In this document: positions 46,801 through 49,108 of the stretch, in pieces
How positions within the stretch are numbered: the first letter of the stretch is position 1
Layout of the letters: every line of letters starts with the position of its first letter
Assembly: GCA_019925095.2 (NCBI GenBank)
Contig: CM034406.1
Coordinates: forward strand, 15,844,388-15,908,387
Direction: 5' to 3'
Origin: Dendrolimus kikuchii
Lineage: Eukaryota > Arthropoda > Insecta > Lepidoptera > Lasiocampidae
Length of the DNA: 64,000 nucleotides
Notes under the pieces: model-generated
What the model saw: the letters and a program-made list of their open reading frames with translations, nothing else
Databases searched by the model: none
Told to the model about the DNA's origin: nothing
Position numbers and translations under genes: made by a program

Positions 46801-49108
46801 TATAATAGCAAAATTGACTAGACAATGTGATAAATTAATCACTTTATCCGGATATTATTCATAATAGCGGGTCAAAGTCAGCCAAAGTAATAAATACGGT
46901 CTAACTGACTTGCTACCCCTCCCGCTCTTCATCCCGCTTGTAAGAATAAATAATAACTATGACCCAGTTAATTCATGTCAGTTCATTTTAAATATTTTAT
47001 TATTGTAGTCTTTAAAGAGTGATACCAAATACTTGTATTGGTCTGTGTTTTTTTTTAAATTTTGTTTTATGGCTAGTGACGTTAAATTTACTCTATAAAT
47101 TAAAGTTAAATAACTTTATAACAATGTTAATTAATGTAGAATTATTATTTATGACAATATTATTTTAATTCTTAGGCAAATTGAAATATAATTTTATAAT
47201 CTTTACCTGTACCTACTTGTTTTATTACATTATCCAAGTCTTCGAAAATATTATATAAAATTGCTAGTTAATGTGATTAATTCTGTGTCAATTATCACTT
47301 TATCTAAATTGAGTAGACATTATAAATAATGGCTAGATAATATATATAATATCCGGATTTATTACTTTGGCTGTAACATATATACCGGAGTTCTGTATAA
47401 ATATCGGTCAATGTTCAGCGTCAGTGACAAGGTCGCATACTACATCTGCGTGACACGGTCACTAACAGTAGCATTATCCCAGGTTTAACAGGGACAAGAG
47501 GAATAACAGCACGCAGGTAAATTAGCTTCGGGACGTTTTTGCGTTTGTATTAGTGTATGGTCAGCACATAAATAAATAAACTAATACTTTTTATATATTT
47601 TTATAGGCAGGTACTTAATATGAAACCAATAATATTGAACATAACTTTTAATATTGAACTGTTGGTCCCTGCTTTGAAGAATGACGTTTGCTTTCTGATA
47701 CCACTTTTCCGATGGAAATCAGTAATATTCCGGGTGATTTAGCAACTAATTGAGCGGTAGTCATAATAATCCTCGGATTGCTGTTGCACTCCTTTTTGGA
47801 AATATTTGTACAAACTATACAAAACTTCTTTAGTTTGGGAAGTCAAAAGCTTACCTCGACCACGTTTCAACATCGGAACCGTTTTTAATTAACAAATTTA
47901 ATATAAAATAACAGCAATTAGCAATAGATAATAACACTGAACAATAAATAACAAGAATGGACCACAAATAAAATCAATTAATTAATTAATTATCAAACTA
48001 AAACCAAATACTCAGACCTCACAACAACAATTAGCAATGTAAATAATGATTGTTTATTTGACTTTCACCATTGACTTTGATTGTAGATATGTTTTCTTCT
48101 TCAAAATGTAGCGAACCTCTTTTTGCTGATTGTACAAGGAATTTTCAATTTCAAGTTTAGAATACCTGTAAATATACAAATACTATACTACATACGCAGT
48201 AACTGTTCGAAGCTAATTTACCTATACATATATGCAGGACTTTTTGTGGTACCCTTAAAGGAAATTTCTCAAATTTCGAAATTATTGAAAGATTGCTATA
48301 ATAACTGAAATTTGAATGAATTTGAAAAAAAAATAAACAATTTGAGTAACCTTTACAAAAAAAGGCTTTTTTAATAGGTTTTTTTGCAGTGTAGCTACAA
48401 ACCAAAAATTATAGACTTCCAACTTTCGAGAATTAGCGTGCCCCCAAAAAGCCTGTATATACGTATAAATACATTACAGATTGGTTATACCACTAGTAGG
48501 GTTGCCAGATAGATCTGTATGAAAAAAAAATCCGGTAAATTTTTGTTAACATATTTCACTGTAAAGTAACTTTTTAGATATTAAATTTGCATCGGATACT
48601 AAATTAAGAGCCAATCTACTTTTTCATATATTTAGTACTCAATGCCACAGCTTTTAATAAAGTTTTATTACCTTAAATGGCAGTGCAACTACCAGTTATA
48701 TTAAAGAAAATGCACAATTCGGGGTGGCGGAGAGCCATATAAAATGTTCTAGTAGTCTTTCGGGTTCGCTAGATAATGAACAAATTTGCATTAAAATATT
48801 GTGTCCGGTTTATCAAGATTTTCTTGATCAGACAAACATAAAGAAGATCGGACATCTGGCAACTCTAATCACTAGTATACCGTTCGTCAAGCAATAATTT
48901 GAAATATTTTTGATTCGGCGTTAAATTATTTTTCACAGAGATGGGTAGTGGTGGAGGCGACAATCAGTTGGCACGGTGGTTCAGCCCGGAGCTGCTGGCT
49001 CGTGCGTCCGCCGGCAAGCTGCCCTCGGTGCACATGCCCAACGCACTCTCACTGGAGGACCTCGAGAGGCATCACCACCACTCGCCGGCACCGCCAGTGC
49101 GCAACTGA
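16632..49108 (+). CDS. 4E-T: eIF4E transporter 4E-T, coding span (23 exons)
   Basis: 4E-T binds cap-bound eIF4E, shuttles it, and with the DDX6/Me31B helicase holds mRNAs in a repressed, deadenylated state in P-bodies. I joined 23 exons (listed separately) whose GT-AG borders and phases all fit, giving about 958 residues. In order they carry the eIF4E-binding motif YTRDELMRL; the conserved IVLSPQRRSF and GRRIGSGRI blocks; a charged Arg/Asp region; EPEWFSGGPTS and the IEL motif (ETIELRGFD); an FDF-like FNLDEFLKFD; RFSRWF; Gln/Pro-rich stretches; FTPTS-VLRKM; and the C-terminal LARWFSPELL. The order matches human 4E-T, which is 985 aa. If exon 2803-3079 belongs, the total is about 1050 aa. The gene is expanded to more than 32 kb by intronic repeats. 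I am sure of the family; individual exon edges could shift by a few codons. Confidence 0.93.
17094..17410 (+). CDS. 4E-T: 4E-T exon 2: charged region and IVLSPQRRSF block
   Basis: The acceptor is CGGTTTCAG and the donor CAAG|GTATGT. It encodes KKRSDSPNEDD, a strongly charged RERDRERRSADPRERVRK part, then IVLSPQRRSF, conserved with vertebrate 4E-T, and an Ala/Pro-rich end. It is GC-rich compared with the flanking introns. Confidence 0.95.
17640..18000. other. GC-richer intron stretch of unknown origin
   Basis: This part of intron 2 is much richer in GC than its surroundings and has short open frames on both strands. No protein family or known repeat is recognised. It is probably an old insertion. 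Confidence 0.3.
18340..18575 (+). pseudogene. LINE reverse-transcriptase C-terminal relic
   Basis: Two frames give pieces resembling the end of non-LTR reverse transcriptases: GIQKLTAFIERDLSTRLIG, and then after a frame change LISVAIQRGNAINVLRTFP. The stop and frameshift show it is dead. Confidence 0.45.
19025..19890 (+). mobile_element. LINE 3' end plus 3' UTR with TTA-repeat tail
   Basis: After family D sequence (19025-19145) a frame near 19177-19380 reads YNKIPIHIKEFRINKFK, typical of the C-terminal tail of non-LTR reverse transcriptases. A 450-bp GC-richer 3' region follows and ends in TTATTATTATTATTAC. The same 3' region lies reversed at 39415-39790. Confidence 0.6.
20100..20259 (+). 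CDS. 4E-T: 4E-T exon 3: GRRIGSGRI block
   Basis: The acceptor is TTCGACAG and the donor ACAG|GTGAGA. It encodes AGRRIGSGRIMVRDV, matching the GRRIGSGRI block of vertebrate 4E-T, and then an Arg/Asp/Pro-rich tract. Exit phase is 2. Confidence 0.95.
20478..20857 (-). mobile_element. RTE-like LINE 3' end, 5'-truncated
   Basis: The minus strand encodes VRKGMLRWFGHVERKHDERMTKQ, the conserved 'LRWFGHVERM' tail of many insect LINE polymerases. A short deletion follows GRPRHT, and then comes the common 3' end and a (TATG)n tail (TACATACATACATA at left). It sits in intron 3. Confidence 0.8.
20870..21304 (-). repeat. LINE-tail repeat, family E
   Basis: It shares successive blocks with 13486-13834. 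The SINE-like repeat at 21305 interrupts it; its continuation resumes after 21612. Confidence 0.55.
21305..21612 (-). mobile_element. SINE-like repeat S, near full length
   Basis: It runs from a T-rich tail (TTTTTTTTTATTGCAGG) at left to the head CGTTCCTGCACGGAT. It is inserted into the family E repeat. Confidence 0.85.
22070..22260 (+). repeat. Interspersed tail 'CGGTTTCACCCGC' family
   Basis: It begins ACTAGCTGCGCCCGCGG, continues TTTCACCCGCATGGTGATGG and ends near TTCATCAAAATCCATTCAGC. It is a better copy of the element at 8515-8710. Confidence 0.55.
22341..22433 (+). CDS. 4E-T: 4E-T exon 4: basic/acidic region
   Basis: The acceptor is GACTTGCAG and the donor ACAG|GTAAGT. It encodes RFERRSFGRDSFSSDIK and a following charged stretch; phase 2 in and out. 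It corresponds to the RRFRREFGD-like charged region in vertebrates. Confidence 0.93.
22485..22660 (+). repeat. Fragment of a GGGGCCATCCATAA-ended element
   Basis: GGGGCCATCCATAATCC and CGTGACGTCACATTTCAAAA are shared with 43173-43520, where the same pieces occur with inverted ends. It is a likely MITE fragment. Confidence 0.5.
22761..22829 (+). CDS. 4E-T: 4E-T exon 5: EPEW block
   Basis: The acceptor is TTGTTCCAG and the donor ATG|GTATGT. It encodes a short basic part and FEKEDEPEW, split inside the Trp codon. EPEW followed by FS-GPTS in exon 6 is a family signature. Confidence 0.94.
22985..23475 (+). repeat. Interspersed repeat family F copy
   Basis: It shares AAACGATGGAGAACATGATG, GATTTCTTGTCTGTTTG, ACGTAAAAACTACGAGGCCG and later blocks with the copies at 5535 and 12225. 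Confidence 0.7.
23688..23787 (+). CDS. 4E-T: 4E-T exon 6: IEL motif (DDX6 contact)
   Basis: The acceptor is TGCTCGCAG and the donor GAG|GTATTG. It encodes FSGGPTSKLETIELRGFD. ETIEL is the first of two motifs in the Cup-homology domain that bind the second RecA lobe of DDX6/Me31B in the vertebrate protein. Confidence 0.96.
24138..24327 (-). mobile_element. SINE-like repeat S, partial
   Basis: It matches the head and middle of the family (ACCAGGGGTGGTAGCCATCC, GGCTGTGGGTTGTTTTGTC) but lacks the 3' tail and has several small deletions. Confidence 0.75.
24460..24561 (+). CDS. 4E-T: 4E-T exon 7: KWSNSGGSRSP region
   Basis: The acceptor is TTTATTAAG (AG preceded by a weak tract) and the donor AAT|GTTAGT; 34 codons, phase 0 in and out. 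It encodes a Ser/Pro-rich linker beginning KWSNSGGSRSPAERW. Confidence 0.88.
24919..25038 (+). CDS. 4E-T: 4E-T exon 8: FDF-like motif
   Basis: The acceptor is TATAACAG and the donor ACC|GTAAGT; 40 codons in phase 0. It encodes an acidic Gln/Asn-rich stretch and EFNLDEFLKFDALPDVL, the counterpart of the vertebrate FDFNEFFNLD segment that contacts DDX6 after the IEL motif. Confidence 0.95.
25215..25605. repeat. Palindromic minisatellite, about 21-bp units
   Basis: Units close to GACCACATCACTACTAATGTC repeat in one orientation (about 25285-25430) and then as the reverse complement (about 25440-25570). Two further reversed-type units lie at 25228-25270. The halves can pair into a long imperfect hairpin. 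Because the unit length is divisible by three, several frames stay open with seven-residue periodicity (VDHITTN). It lies wholly inside intron 8. Confidence 0.9.
25644..25755 (+). CDS. 4E-T: 4E-T exon 9: RFSRWF block
   Basis: The acceptor is GTGTTTTCAG and the donor GATG|GTAAGT; phase 0 in and 1 out. It encodes GGSRFSRWFRRESP, matching SRFSRWF of vertebrate 4E-T just after the FDF-like segment. Confidence 0.95.
26040..26215 (+). repeat. Interspersed repeat family F, 5' part
   Basis: It has CCAACTGGAATATATGATAT, then GATTTCTTCTCTGTTTGTTC and CTACTGGGCCGAC, followed by a sharp end. Confidence 0.65.
26245..26385 (+). repeat. Short imperfect tandem repeat
   Basis: Units near TTGCGATTCGTTGTTCCACTT recur about four times with spacing variation. 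Confidence 0.55.
26665..26695. repeat. Perfect 13-bp hairpin
   Basis: AAAATCCTAATAC (26665-26677) and its exact reverse complement (26683-26695) flank AGGGA. Confidence 0.85.
26930..27085 (+). pseudogene. Possible LINE polymerase remnant
   Basis: The open frame contains MDVVTDDMRANGL, followed by AEDKTTRSEEEKVGK. This resembles the 'W.DVV..DM...G.....A.DR..WR' tail of LINE polymerases. It is short and diverged. Confidence 0.35.
27151..27321 (+). CDS. 4E-T: 4E-T exon 10: His/Ala/Pro-rich, DLLLRANEP
   Basis: The acceptor is TTCGCATAG and the donor CAAG|GTACTG; phase 1 in and out. It is very GC-rich and encodes a His/Ala/Pro tract ending SLMDLLLRANEPRQ. Its last 60 bases and donor reappear in degenerate form several times in the following intron. 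Confidence 0.93.
27421..27800 (-). pseudogene. Non-LTR retrotransposon C-terminal relic
   Basis: The minus strand reads SRTFIPRTTMIWRELPAEDVFPLRYD and on through PFKKSVIKFLRG, the well-known last domain of Jockey-like insect LINE polymerases. The LINE 3' tail follows towards 27421. The 133-residue frame (27467-27868) extends past the element into intron repeats at its start, so it is not an intact gene. Confidence 0.75.
27765..28060 (+). repeat. Degenerate copies of the exon-10 3' end
   Basis: CCCAACGAGCCC.GGCAAGGT, the exon 10 tail plus donor, recurs at about 27833-27854 and 28031-28052, and in weaker form at about 27938-27960. In between, CCACTTTTCACCAG..GGGTCA-like and GCTATGGAACCTG-like pieces also recur. 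The parent segment is 27287-27410. It looks like local tandem duplication including a splice donor. Confidence 0.75.
28118..28355 (-). mobile_element. MITE family M, partial
   Basis: In reverse orientation it ends GCAGAATTGGGCCCC (28341-28355) and contains the TTTTTTCTACTATTATTCTGC block of the family. One end is missing. Confidence 0.65.
28417..28558 (-). mobile_element. SINE-like repeat S, 3' half
   Basis: It has a T-rich tail, then ATTACAGGAGTTCAACAGAC and the CCATCGCCTATGGA block, and is cut after TCTTAAGTGACACTGG. Confidence 0.8.
28570..29520. other. Intron 10 distal part, decayed repeats
   Basis: Two loosely similar blocks (28600-28780 and 29330-29490) share 'TTTCACGGAAAAACT' and 'ACTTTT.ATCC..G' phrases, as seen in many lepidopteran interspersed repeats. 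No coding signal. 29520-30089 shows nothing recognisable. Confidence 0.4.
30090..30214 (+). CDS. 4E-T: 4E-T exon 11: IHSLEELEARL
   Basis: The acceptor is TTGTACCAG and the donor CTC|GTGAGT; phase 1 in and 0 out. It encodes NSVGGGKIHSLEELEARLR and a His/Pro-rich end. The short amphipathic LEELEARL helix is a likely binding segment; its partner is not known from sequence. Confidence 0.93.
30326..30359. repeat. Perfect 13-bp hairpin in intron 11
   Basis: TTATTGGACATAA and its exact reverse complement flank an 8-bp AT loop. Confidence 0.85.
30449..30565 (+). CDS. 4E-T: 4E-T exon 12: Pro-Gln repeat
   Basis: The acceptor is TGTATTTCAG and the donor CAG|GTGAGC; 39 codons in phase 0. It encodes a (Pro-Gln)n tract of about six repeats followed by MTLLQ. 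Confidence 0.92.
30950..31075 (+). CDS. 4E-T: 4E-T exon 13: polyglutamine and QELLYKLLQ
   Basis: The acceptor is ATCAACAG and the donor CCAG|GTATAT; a donor at 31069 would also keep phase 0 and drop two residues. It encodes 14 consecutive Gln from mixed CAG/CAA codons, then PHIPQELLYKLLQVQ, comparable with the NILQELLGQ helix of vertebrate 4E-T. Confidence 0.9.
31394..31502 (+). CDS. 4E-T: 4E-T exon 14: ELLQRPEAQAIV
   Basis: The acceptor is ATTCTTGTAG and the donor CATG|GTGAGA; phase 0 in and 1 out. It encodes a second short Gln run, HVGNDIGGLGLSAADR and ELLQRPEAQAIVH. Confidence 0.93.
32128..32452 (-). mobile_element. SINE-like repeat S, diverged copy
   Basis: It has the same order of blocks (CCTGATGGAAAGTGGT, GACCAGGAGTAGTAGCCATCC, GTCGCCTCCTTACGACAGG) with many changes. 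A 15-bp inverted duplication sits near 32377-32408. Confidence 0.7.
32480..32601 (+). CDS. 4E-T: 4E-T exon 15: helical VQHLMQQLGNPGLQ block
   Basis: The acceptor is TTCAACTAG and the donor CAG|GTAAAT; phase 1 in and 0 out. It encodes GLKAGEITVQHLMQQLGNP followed by HREVLLTILRLHQQQRQ, a compact predicted-helical region and one of the few non-low-complexity stretches of the C-terminal half. Confidence 0.93.
33096..33444 (-). repeat. Left inverted arm of the Penelope-like element
   Basis: It is the exact reverse complement of 34477-34825 by eye. Its inner end repeats the bases encoding the first residues of the polymerase frame. It contains GCGGCGCAAGAAACTC, also present at 54889-54904 behind an unrelated LINE fragment. 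Confidence 0.9.
33153..33194 (-). ncRNA. Hammerhead-like motif, left arm
   Basis: On the minus strand: TTCC, GTGATCA, a GGCCAC/GTGGCC stem, GAAACGTC, then GGAA pairing with TTCC. This is the layout of the minimal hammerhead ribozymes reported in Penelope-like elements (stem I, CUGAUGA, stem II, GAAAC, short palindromic stem III, GUC). The first core box has C3 and G8 both swapped (G3, C8), and one extra C follows it. Activity is uncertain. Confidence 0.45.
33455..34495 (-). CDS. Penelope-like reverse transcriptase fragment with GIY-YIG endonuclease
   Basis: The 346 residues start at ATG 34495, inside the right arm. YVDD at residues 30-33 is the catalytic RT box; FLDV near 71-74 and VYRKPTHTDKYLN near 88-100 follow, as in Penelope RTs. 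The C terminus has GVYKLDCECGLSYIGQTKRS (residues 214-233), the GIY-YIG endonuclease core with the CxC insertion usual for this class, then an intact H and the downstream E-containing region. Full Penelope proteins are about 800 residues, so the N-terminal half of the RT (fingers and early palm motifs) is missing and the copy cannot move by itself. The frame is otherwise free of stops. Confidence 0.92.
   Translation of the reverse strand: MGGRKNIFMEDFEQKALDTAPAKPKMYKRYVDDTFAVLPNDKVSAFLDHLNSISSNIKFTMELEANNKLAFLDVLILRNPDNTLGHTVYRKPTHTDKYLNGSSHHHPSQLATVGKSLFQRARKICDENHIAGELQHVKRVLQRNQLKTPHQRHKGPKPPSVERCPATLPYIKGVTDRIGHILRRASIKTYFKPQKKITQFLRPVKCNIPLQDAGVYKLDCECGLSYIGQTKRSIKTRVKEHIADMKHTRSTKSAISEHTLDKPNHYIRFDNPQILAKENRFIPRMMREAIEIKKHPNFNREDGWQVPPVWDPIIKTIKTQTQQKPAARPQDTVSSFCVQRNTNQLD
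34477..34825 (+). repeat. Right inverted arm of the Penelope-like element
   Basis: It pairs with 33096-33444 over its whole length. It contains the start codon of the polymerase frame on the minus strand. Confidence 0.9.
34727..34768 (+). ncRNA. Hammerhead-like motif, right arm
   Basis: Same sequence as 33153-33194 on the opposite strand: TTCC, GTGATCA, GGCCAC...GTGGCC, GAAACGTC, GGAA. It is antisense to the polymerase frame. Same reservations. Confidence 0.45.
35041..35247. mobile_element. MITE with about 36-bp inverted ends (family A)
   Basis: The left end (GAGCATAGTGTTGTGGTATGG) and right end (CCATACTACAACACTATGCTC) are reverse complements with one change. A shorter copy is at 41268-41390. 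Confidence 0.85.
35378..35495 (+). CDS. 4E-T: 4E-T exon 16: Gly/Pro-rich linker
   Basis: The acceptor is TTCTCAG and the donor CAGG|GTAAGC; phase 0 in and 1 out. It encodes QMGGSPLPGGVGVGGIGAAP and QPLRLSPLPHQ. Confidence 0.9.
35731..35928. mobile_element. MITE with 33-bp inverted ends (family B)
   Basis: The left TAAATTAGTTTTGAGACG, TTTTTGCGTTTG is mirrored by CATACGCAAAAACGTCTCG, AAGCTAATTTA at right. It appears to be a deletion derivative of the larger element at 47516-48226. A LINE-tail fragment (GAGTTCCTTGCCGCTTC...) abuts it at 35650-35725. Confidence 0.8.
36499..36558 (+). CDS. 4E-T: 4E-T exon 17: small exon
   Basis: The acceptor is TGGACGCAG and the donor CCAG|GTAGTG; phase 1 in and out, 20 residues (AFCVSPIMATSPNTLTVHHP). 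It is supported by exact phase fit between exons 16 and 18; its short length makes it the least certain of the set. Confidence 0.78.
36876..37013 (+). mobile_element. RTE-like LINE 3' end, split by a SINE
   Basis: It contains AGGAGCCTTAAAAACAGACG to GGAACTGGCGTGAAG. Its ATGT-repeat tail resumes after the inserted SINE at 37340-37353, so the LINE is older than the SINE. Confidence 0.8.
37012..37336 (-). mobile_element. SINE-like repeat S, full length
   Basis: There is a long T tract at left (sense poly(A)), then the complete family body to CGTTCCTGCGCGGAT. It is inserted in the tail of the preceding LINE. Confidence 0.9.
37453..37625 (+). CDS. 4E-T: 4E-T exon 18: coiled basic region to FTPTS
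   Basis: The acceptor is GTTCCCAAG and the donor TCG|GTGAGA; phase 1 in and 0 out. It encodes GVPARIPSPRELAAHTQ, a Lys/Glu/Arg-rich helix (ALIKKKLEEQRENYRRRHEM) and PISFTPTS, matching SPSFTPTSVIRKM of vertebrate 4E-T across the next junction. Confidence 0.95.
37640..38870. other. Intron 18, no recognised feature
   Basis: AT-rich sequence with poly(T) runs. I see no exon, repeat family or structured element here. Confidence 0.5.
38889..39121 (-). mobile_element. SINE-like repeat S, diverged and head-truncated
   Basis: It has the order GTACAGCAGATAGGCTGACA, GGTTACCGTCGCCTATAATC, GGTGGTAGCCATCCAGAC with many changes, ending at CACCTGGCTG. Confidence 0.75.
39276..39377 (+). CDS. 4E-T: 4E-T exon 19: VLRKM block
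   Basis: The acceptor is GTATGAAG (weak pyrimidine tract) and the donor AAG|GTATGC; phase 0. It encodes VLRKMTAEKECEPAGGKQQW; VLRKM corresponds to VIRKMYE after FTPTS in vertebrates. Confidence 0.93.
39415..39790 (-). mobile_element. LINE 3' UTR fragment
   Basis: It is the reverse-orientation copy of 19330-19700 (for example CGTCTGCCCATTTT, TGTAGACAGGGATTATCG, GGCCCGTGGTCTTCAAGGAC). Confidence 0.75.
40477..40792 (+). mobile_element. SINE-like repeat S, full length
   Basis: It runs from the head ATCCGTGCAGGAACGGAG to the tail TTCTACAATAAAAAAAA, sense on plus. Confidence 0.9.
41061..41116. repeat. 25-bp imperfect palindrome
   Basis: 41061-41085 and 41092-41116 pair with three mismatches around ACACCC (GTAAAATGCCAATGG against CCATTGGCGTTTTAC). 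Confidence 0.8.
41268..41390. mobile_element. MITE family A, short copy
   Basis: The inverted ends are GCAAGCTTTGAGCATAG and CTATGCTCCAAGCTTGC with a reduced interior; same family as 35041-35247. Confidence 0.85.
41395..41945 (+). mobile_element. MITE family C interrupted by a SINE
   Basis: 41395-41459 and 41785-41945 together match the intact copy at 42906-43167 (CACAACGCCCAAAATGCTCC, CACGGTCGTTAT, GGCAAGCAAGTGGAACG). The SINE S copy 41460-41778 sits between the halves. Confidence 0.8.
41460..41778 (+). mobile_element. SINE-like repeat S, full length, nested in a MITE
   Basis: It runs from the head ATCCGTGCAGGAACGG to the tail CTGCAATAAAAAATAAAAA. It is inserted in MITE family C. Confidence 0.9.
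41979..42092 (+). mobile_element. RTE-like LINE 3' tail fragment
   Basis: It contains GTTATGAATGTCTAAGAAGC to GGAACTGGCGTGAAG and TATGTATGTATG, the last 115 bp of the family. Confidence 0.8.
42253..42336 (+). CDS. 4E-T: 4E-T exon 20: Tyr/Asn/Gln-rich
   Basis: The acceptor is GTGTTTCAAG and the donor CAG|GTATAA; 28 codons in phase 0. It encodes GNQSGAVPPMGYASSPADYQ and a Gln end. Confidence 0.88.
42575..42889 (+). mobile_element. SINE-like repeat S, full length
   Basis: It runs from the head ATCCGTGCAGGAACGGAG to the tail CCTGCAATAAAAAAAAA. Confidence 0.9.
42906..43167. mobile_element. MITE family C, intact, 27-bp inverted ends
   Basis: The left AGCGCGTTCCTTTAGTAGCT, CACAACG is the reverse complement of the right CGTTGTGAGCTACTAATGGA, ACGCGCT with one mismatch. 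It is 262 bp, moderately GC-rich and has no ORF. Other copies: 41395-41945 (interrupted) and 60780-61008. Confidence 0.88.
43173..43525. mobile_element. Inverted-end element, GGGACCATCCA type
   Basis: The left side has TGTGTCACAAGGGG and CGTGACGTCACATTTC. The right side has GTGTCACAAAGC and GATTTGTGGATGGTCCC. Related to 22485-22660. No ORF. Confidence 0.5.
43725..43787 (+). CDS. 4E-T: 4E-T exon 21: small Gln/His exon
   Basis: The acceptor is TTTCAATTGTAG and the donor TCG|GTAAGT; 21 codons in phase 0 (QMASGVRPFPHAQQRQQHSN plus one residue). Confidence 0.87.
43890..44130 (+). repeat. Interspersed repeat pair with 12700-12965
   Basis: It has the same ordered blocks as 12700-12965, with an extra (GT)n run. 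A LINE-tail fragment (ACACGTTGCGAAGCGG) follows at 44140-44250. Confidence 0.7.
44345..44580 (+). repeat. SINE-like repeat T
   Basis: The head GGGCCGGCTCGATCG, GTGATACCACG and ACGGTTAGC, with the tail GCTGGTAACGCGTTGG to GGGCCGTCTGACTACTTGG, match the series at 53596-53690 and 53940-54118. Confidence 0.65.
45085..45423 (+). mobile_element. RTE-like LINE 3' end, best-preserved copy
   Basis: It encodes VRKGVLRWFGHVERMHDERM, then GRPRHTFHDQIDRVLAEGDV, and reaches the normal stop after AYPARELA. A GTATGTATG tail follows. It lacks everything upstream of the polymerase C terminus. Confidence 0.88.
45526..45787 (+). mobile_element. SINE-like repeat S with internal deletions
   Basis: It has the head CCGTGCAGGAACGCAGAAAT and tail CTCGTGTAATTAAAAAAA. 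About 50 bp of the middle is missing. Confidence 0.85.
45847..45937 (+). CDS. 4E-T: 4E-T exon 22: LQQLLVQSHQRS
   Basis: The acceptor is TTTGTATTGCAG and the donor AATG|GTATTT; phase 0 in and 1 out. It encodes an Asn/Gly-rich start and TLQQLLVQSHQRSLN, a short helix. Confidence 0.92.
46205..46430 (+). repeat. Family D repeat with 14-bp hairpin
   Basis: GGCTAAGGCGGGTG (46275-46288) and CACCCGCCTTAGCC (46304-46317) are exact reverse complements. The flanks match 19025-19145 and, reversed, 9650-9850. Confidence 0.75.
47516..48226. mobile_element. Larger DNA transposon of MITE family B, internally deleted
   Basis: The left end (AGGTAAATTAGCTTCGGGACG and following) and right end (TTCGAAGCTAATTTACCT) are inverted and match those of the 198-bp MITE at 35731-35928. 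The interior holds a transposase-like relic on the minus strand. Confidence 0.75.
47640..47873 (-). pseudogene. Transposase N-terminal (HTH) relic
   Basis: From ATG 47873 on the minus strand the frame reads MLKRGRGKLLTSQTKEVLY and on to a stop. A second frame continues MTTAQLVAKSPG, then IGKVVSES and HSSKQGP. The layout 'RGR.LTS..KE.I...Y.Y' then 'TA...G.S...I..I..E' is that of helix-turn-helix N termini of insect DNA transposases. One frameshift separates the parts and the DDE domain is gone. Confidence 0.5.
48499..48864. mobile_element. MITE with GGGTTGCCAGAT ends and TA flanks
   Basis: GGGTTGCCAGAT at left and ATCTGGCAACTC at right are inverted with one mismatch. TA flanks both ends (48497-48498 and 48865-48866), suggesting Tc1/mariner-type integration. 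No ORF. It lies just before exon 23. Confidence 0.65.
48939..49108 (+). CDS. 4E-T: 4E-T last exon: conserved C terminus
   Basis: The acceptor is TTTTTCACAG; phase 1 in; stop TGA at 49106-49108. It encodes GGGDNQLARWFSPELLARA, then LPSVHMPNALSLEDLERHHH and a short Pro-rich end. LARWFSPELL parallels LAKWFGSDVL near the end of vertebrate 4E-T; the SLEDLER helix also matches the VDELEYR end. Confidence 0.96.
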
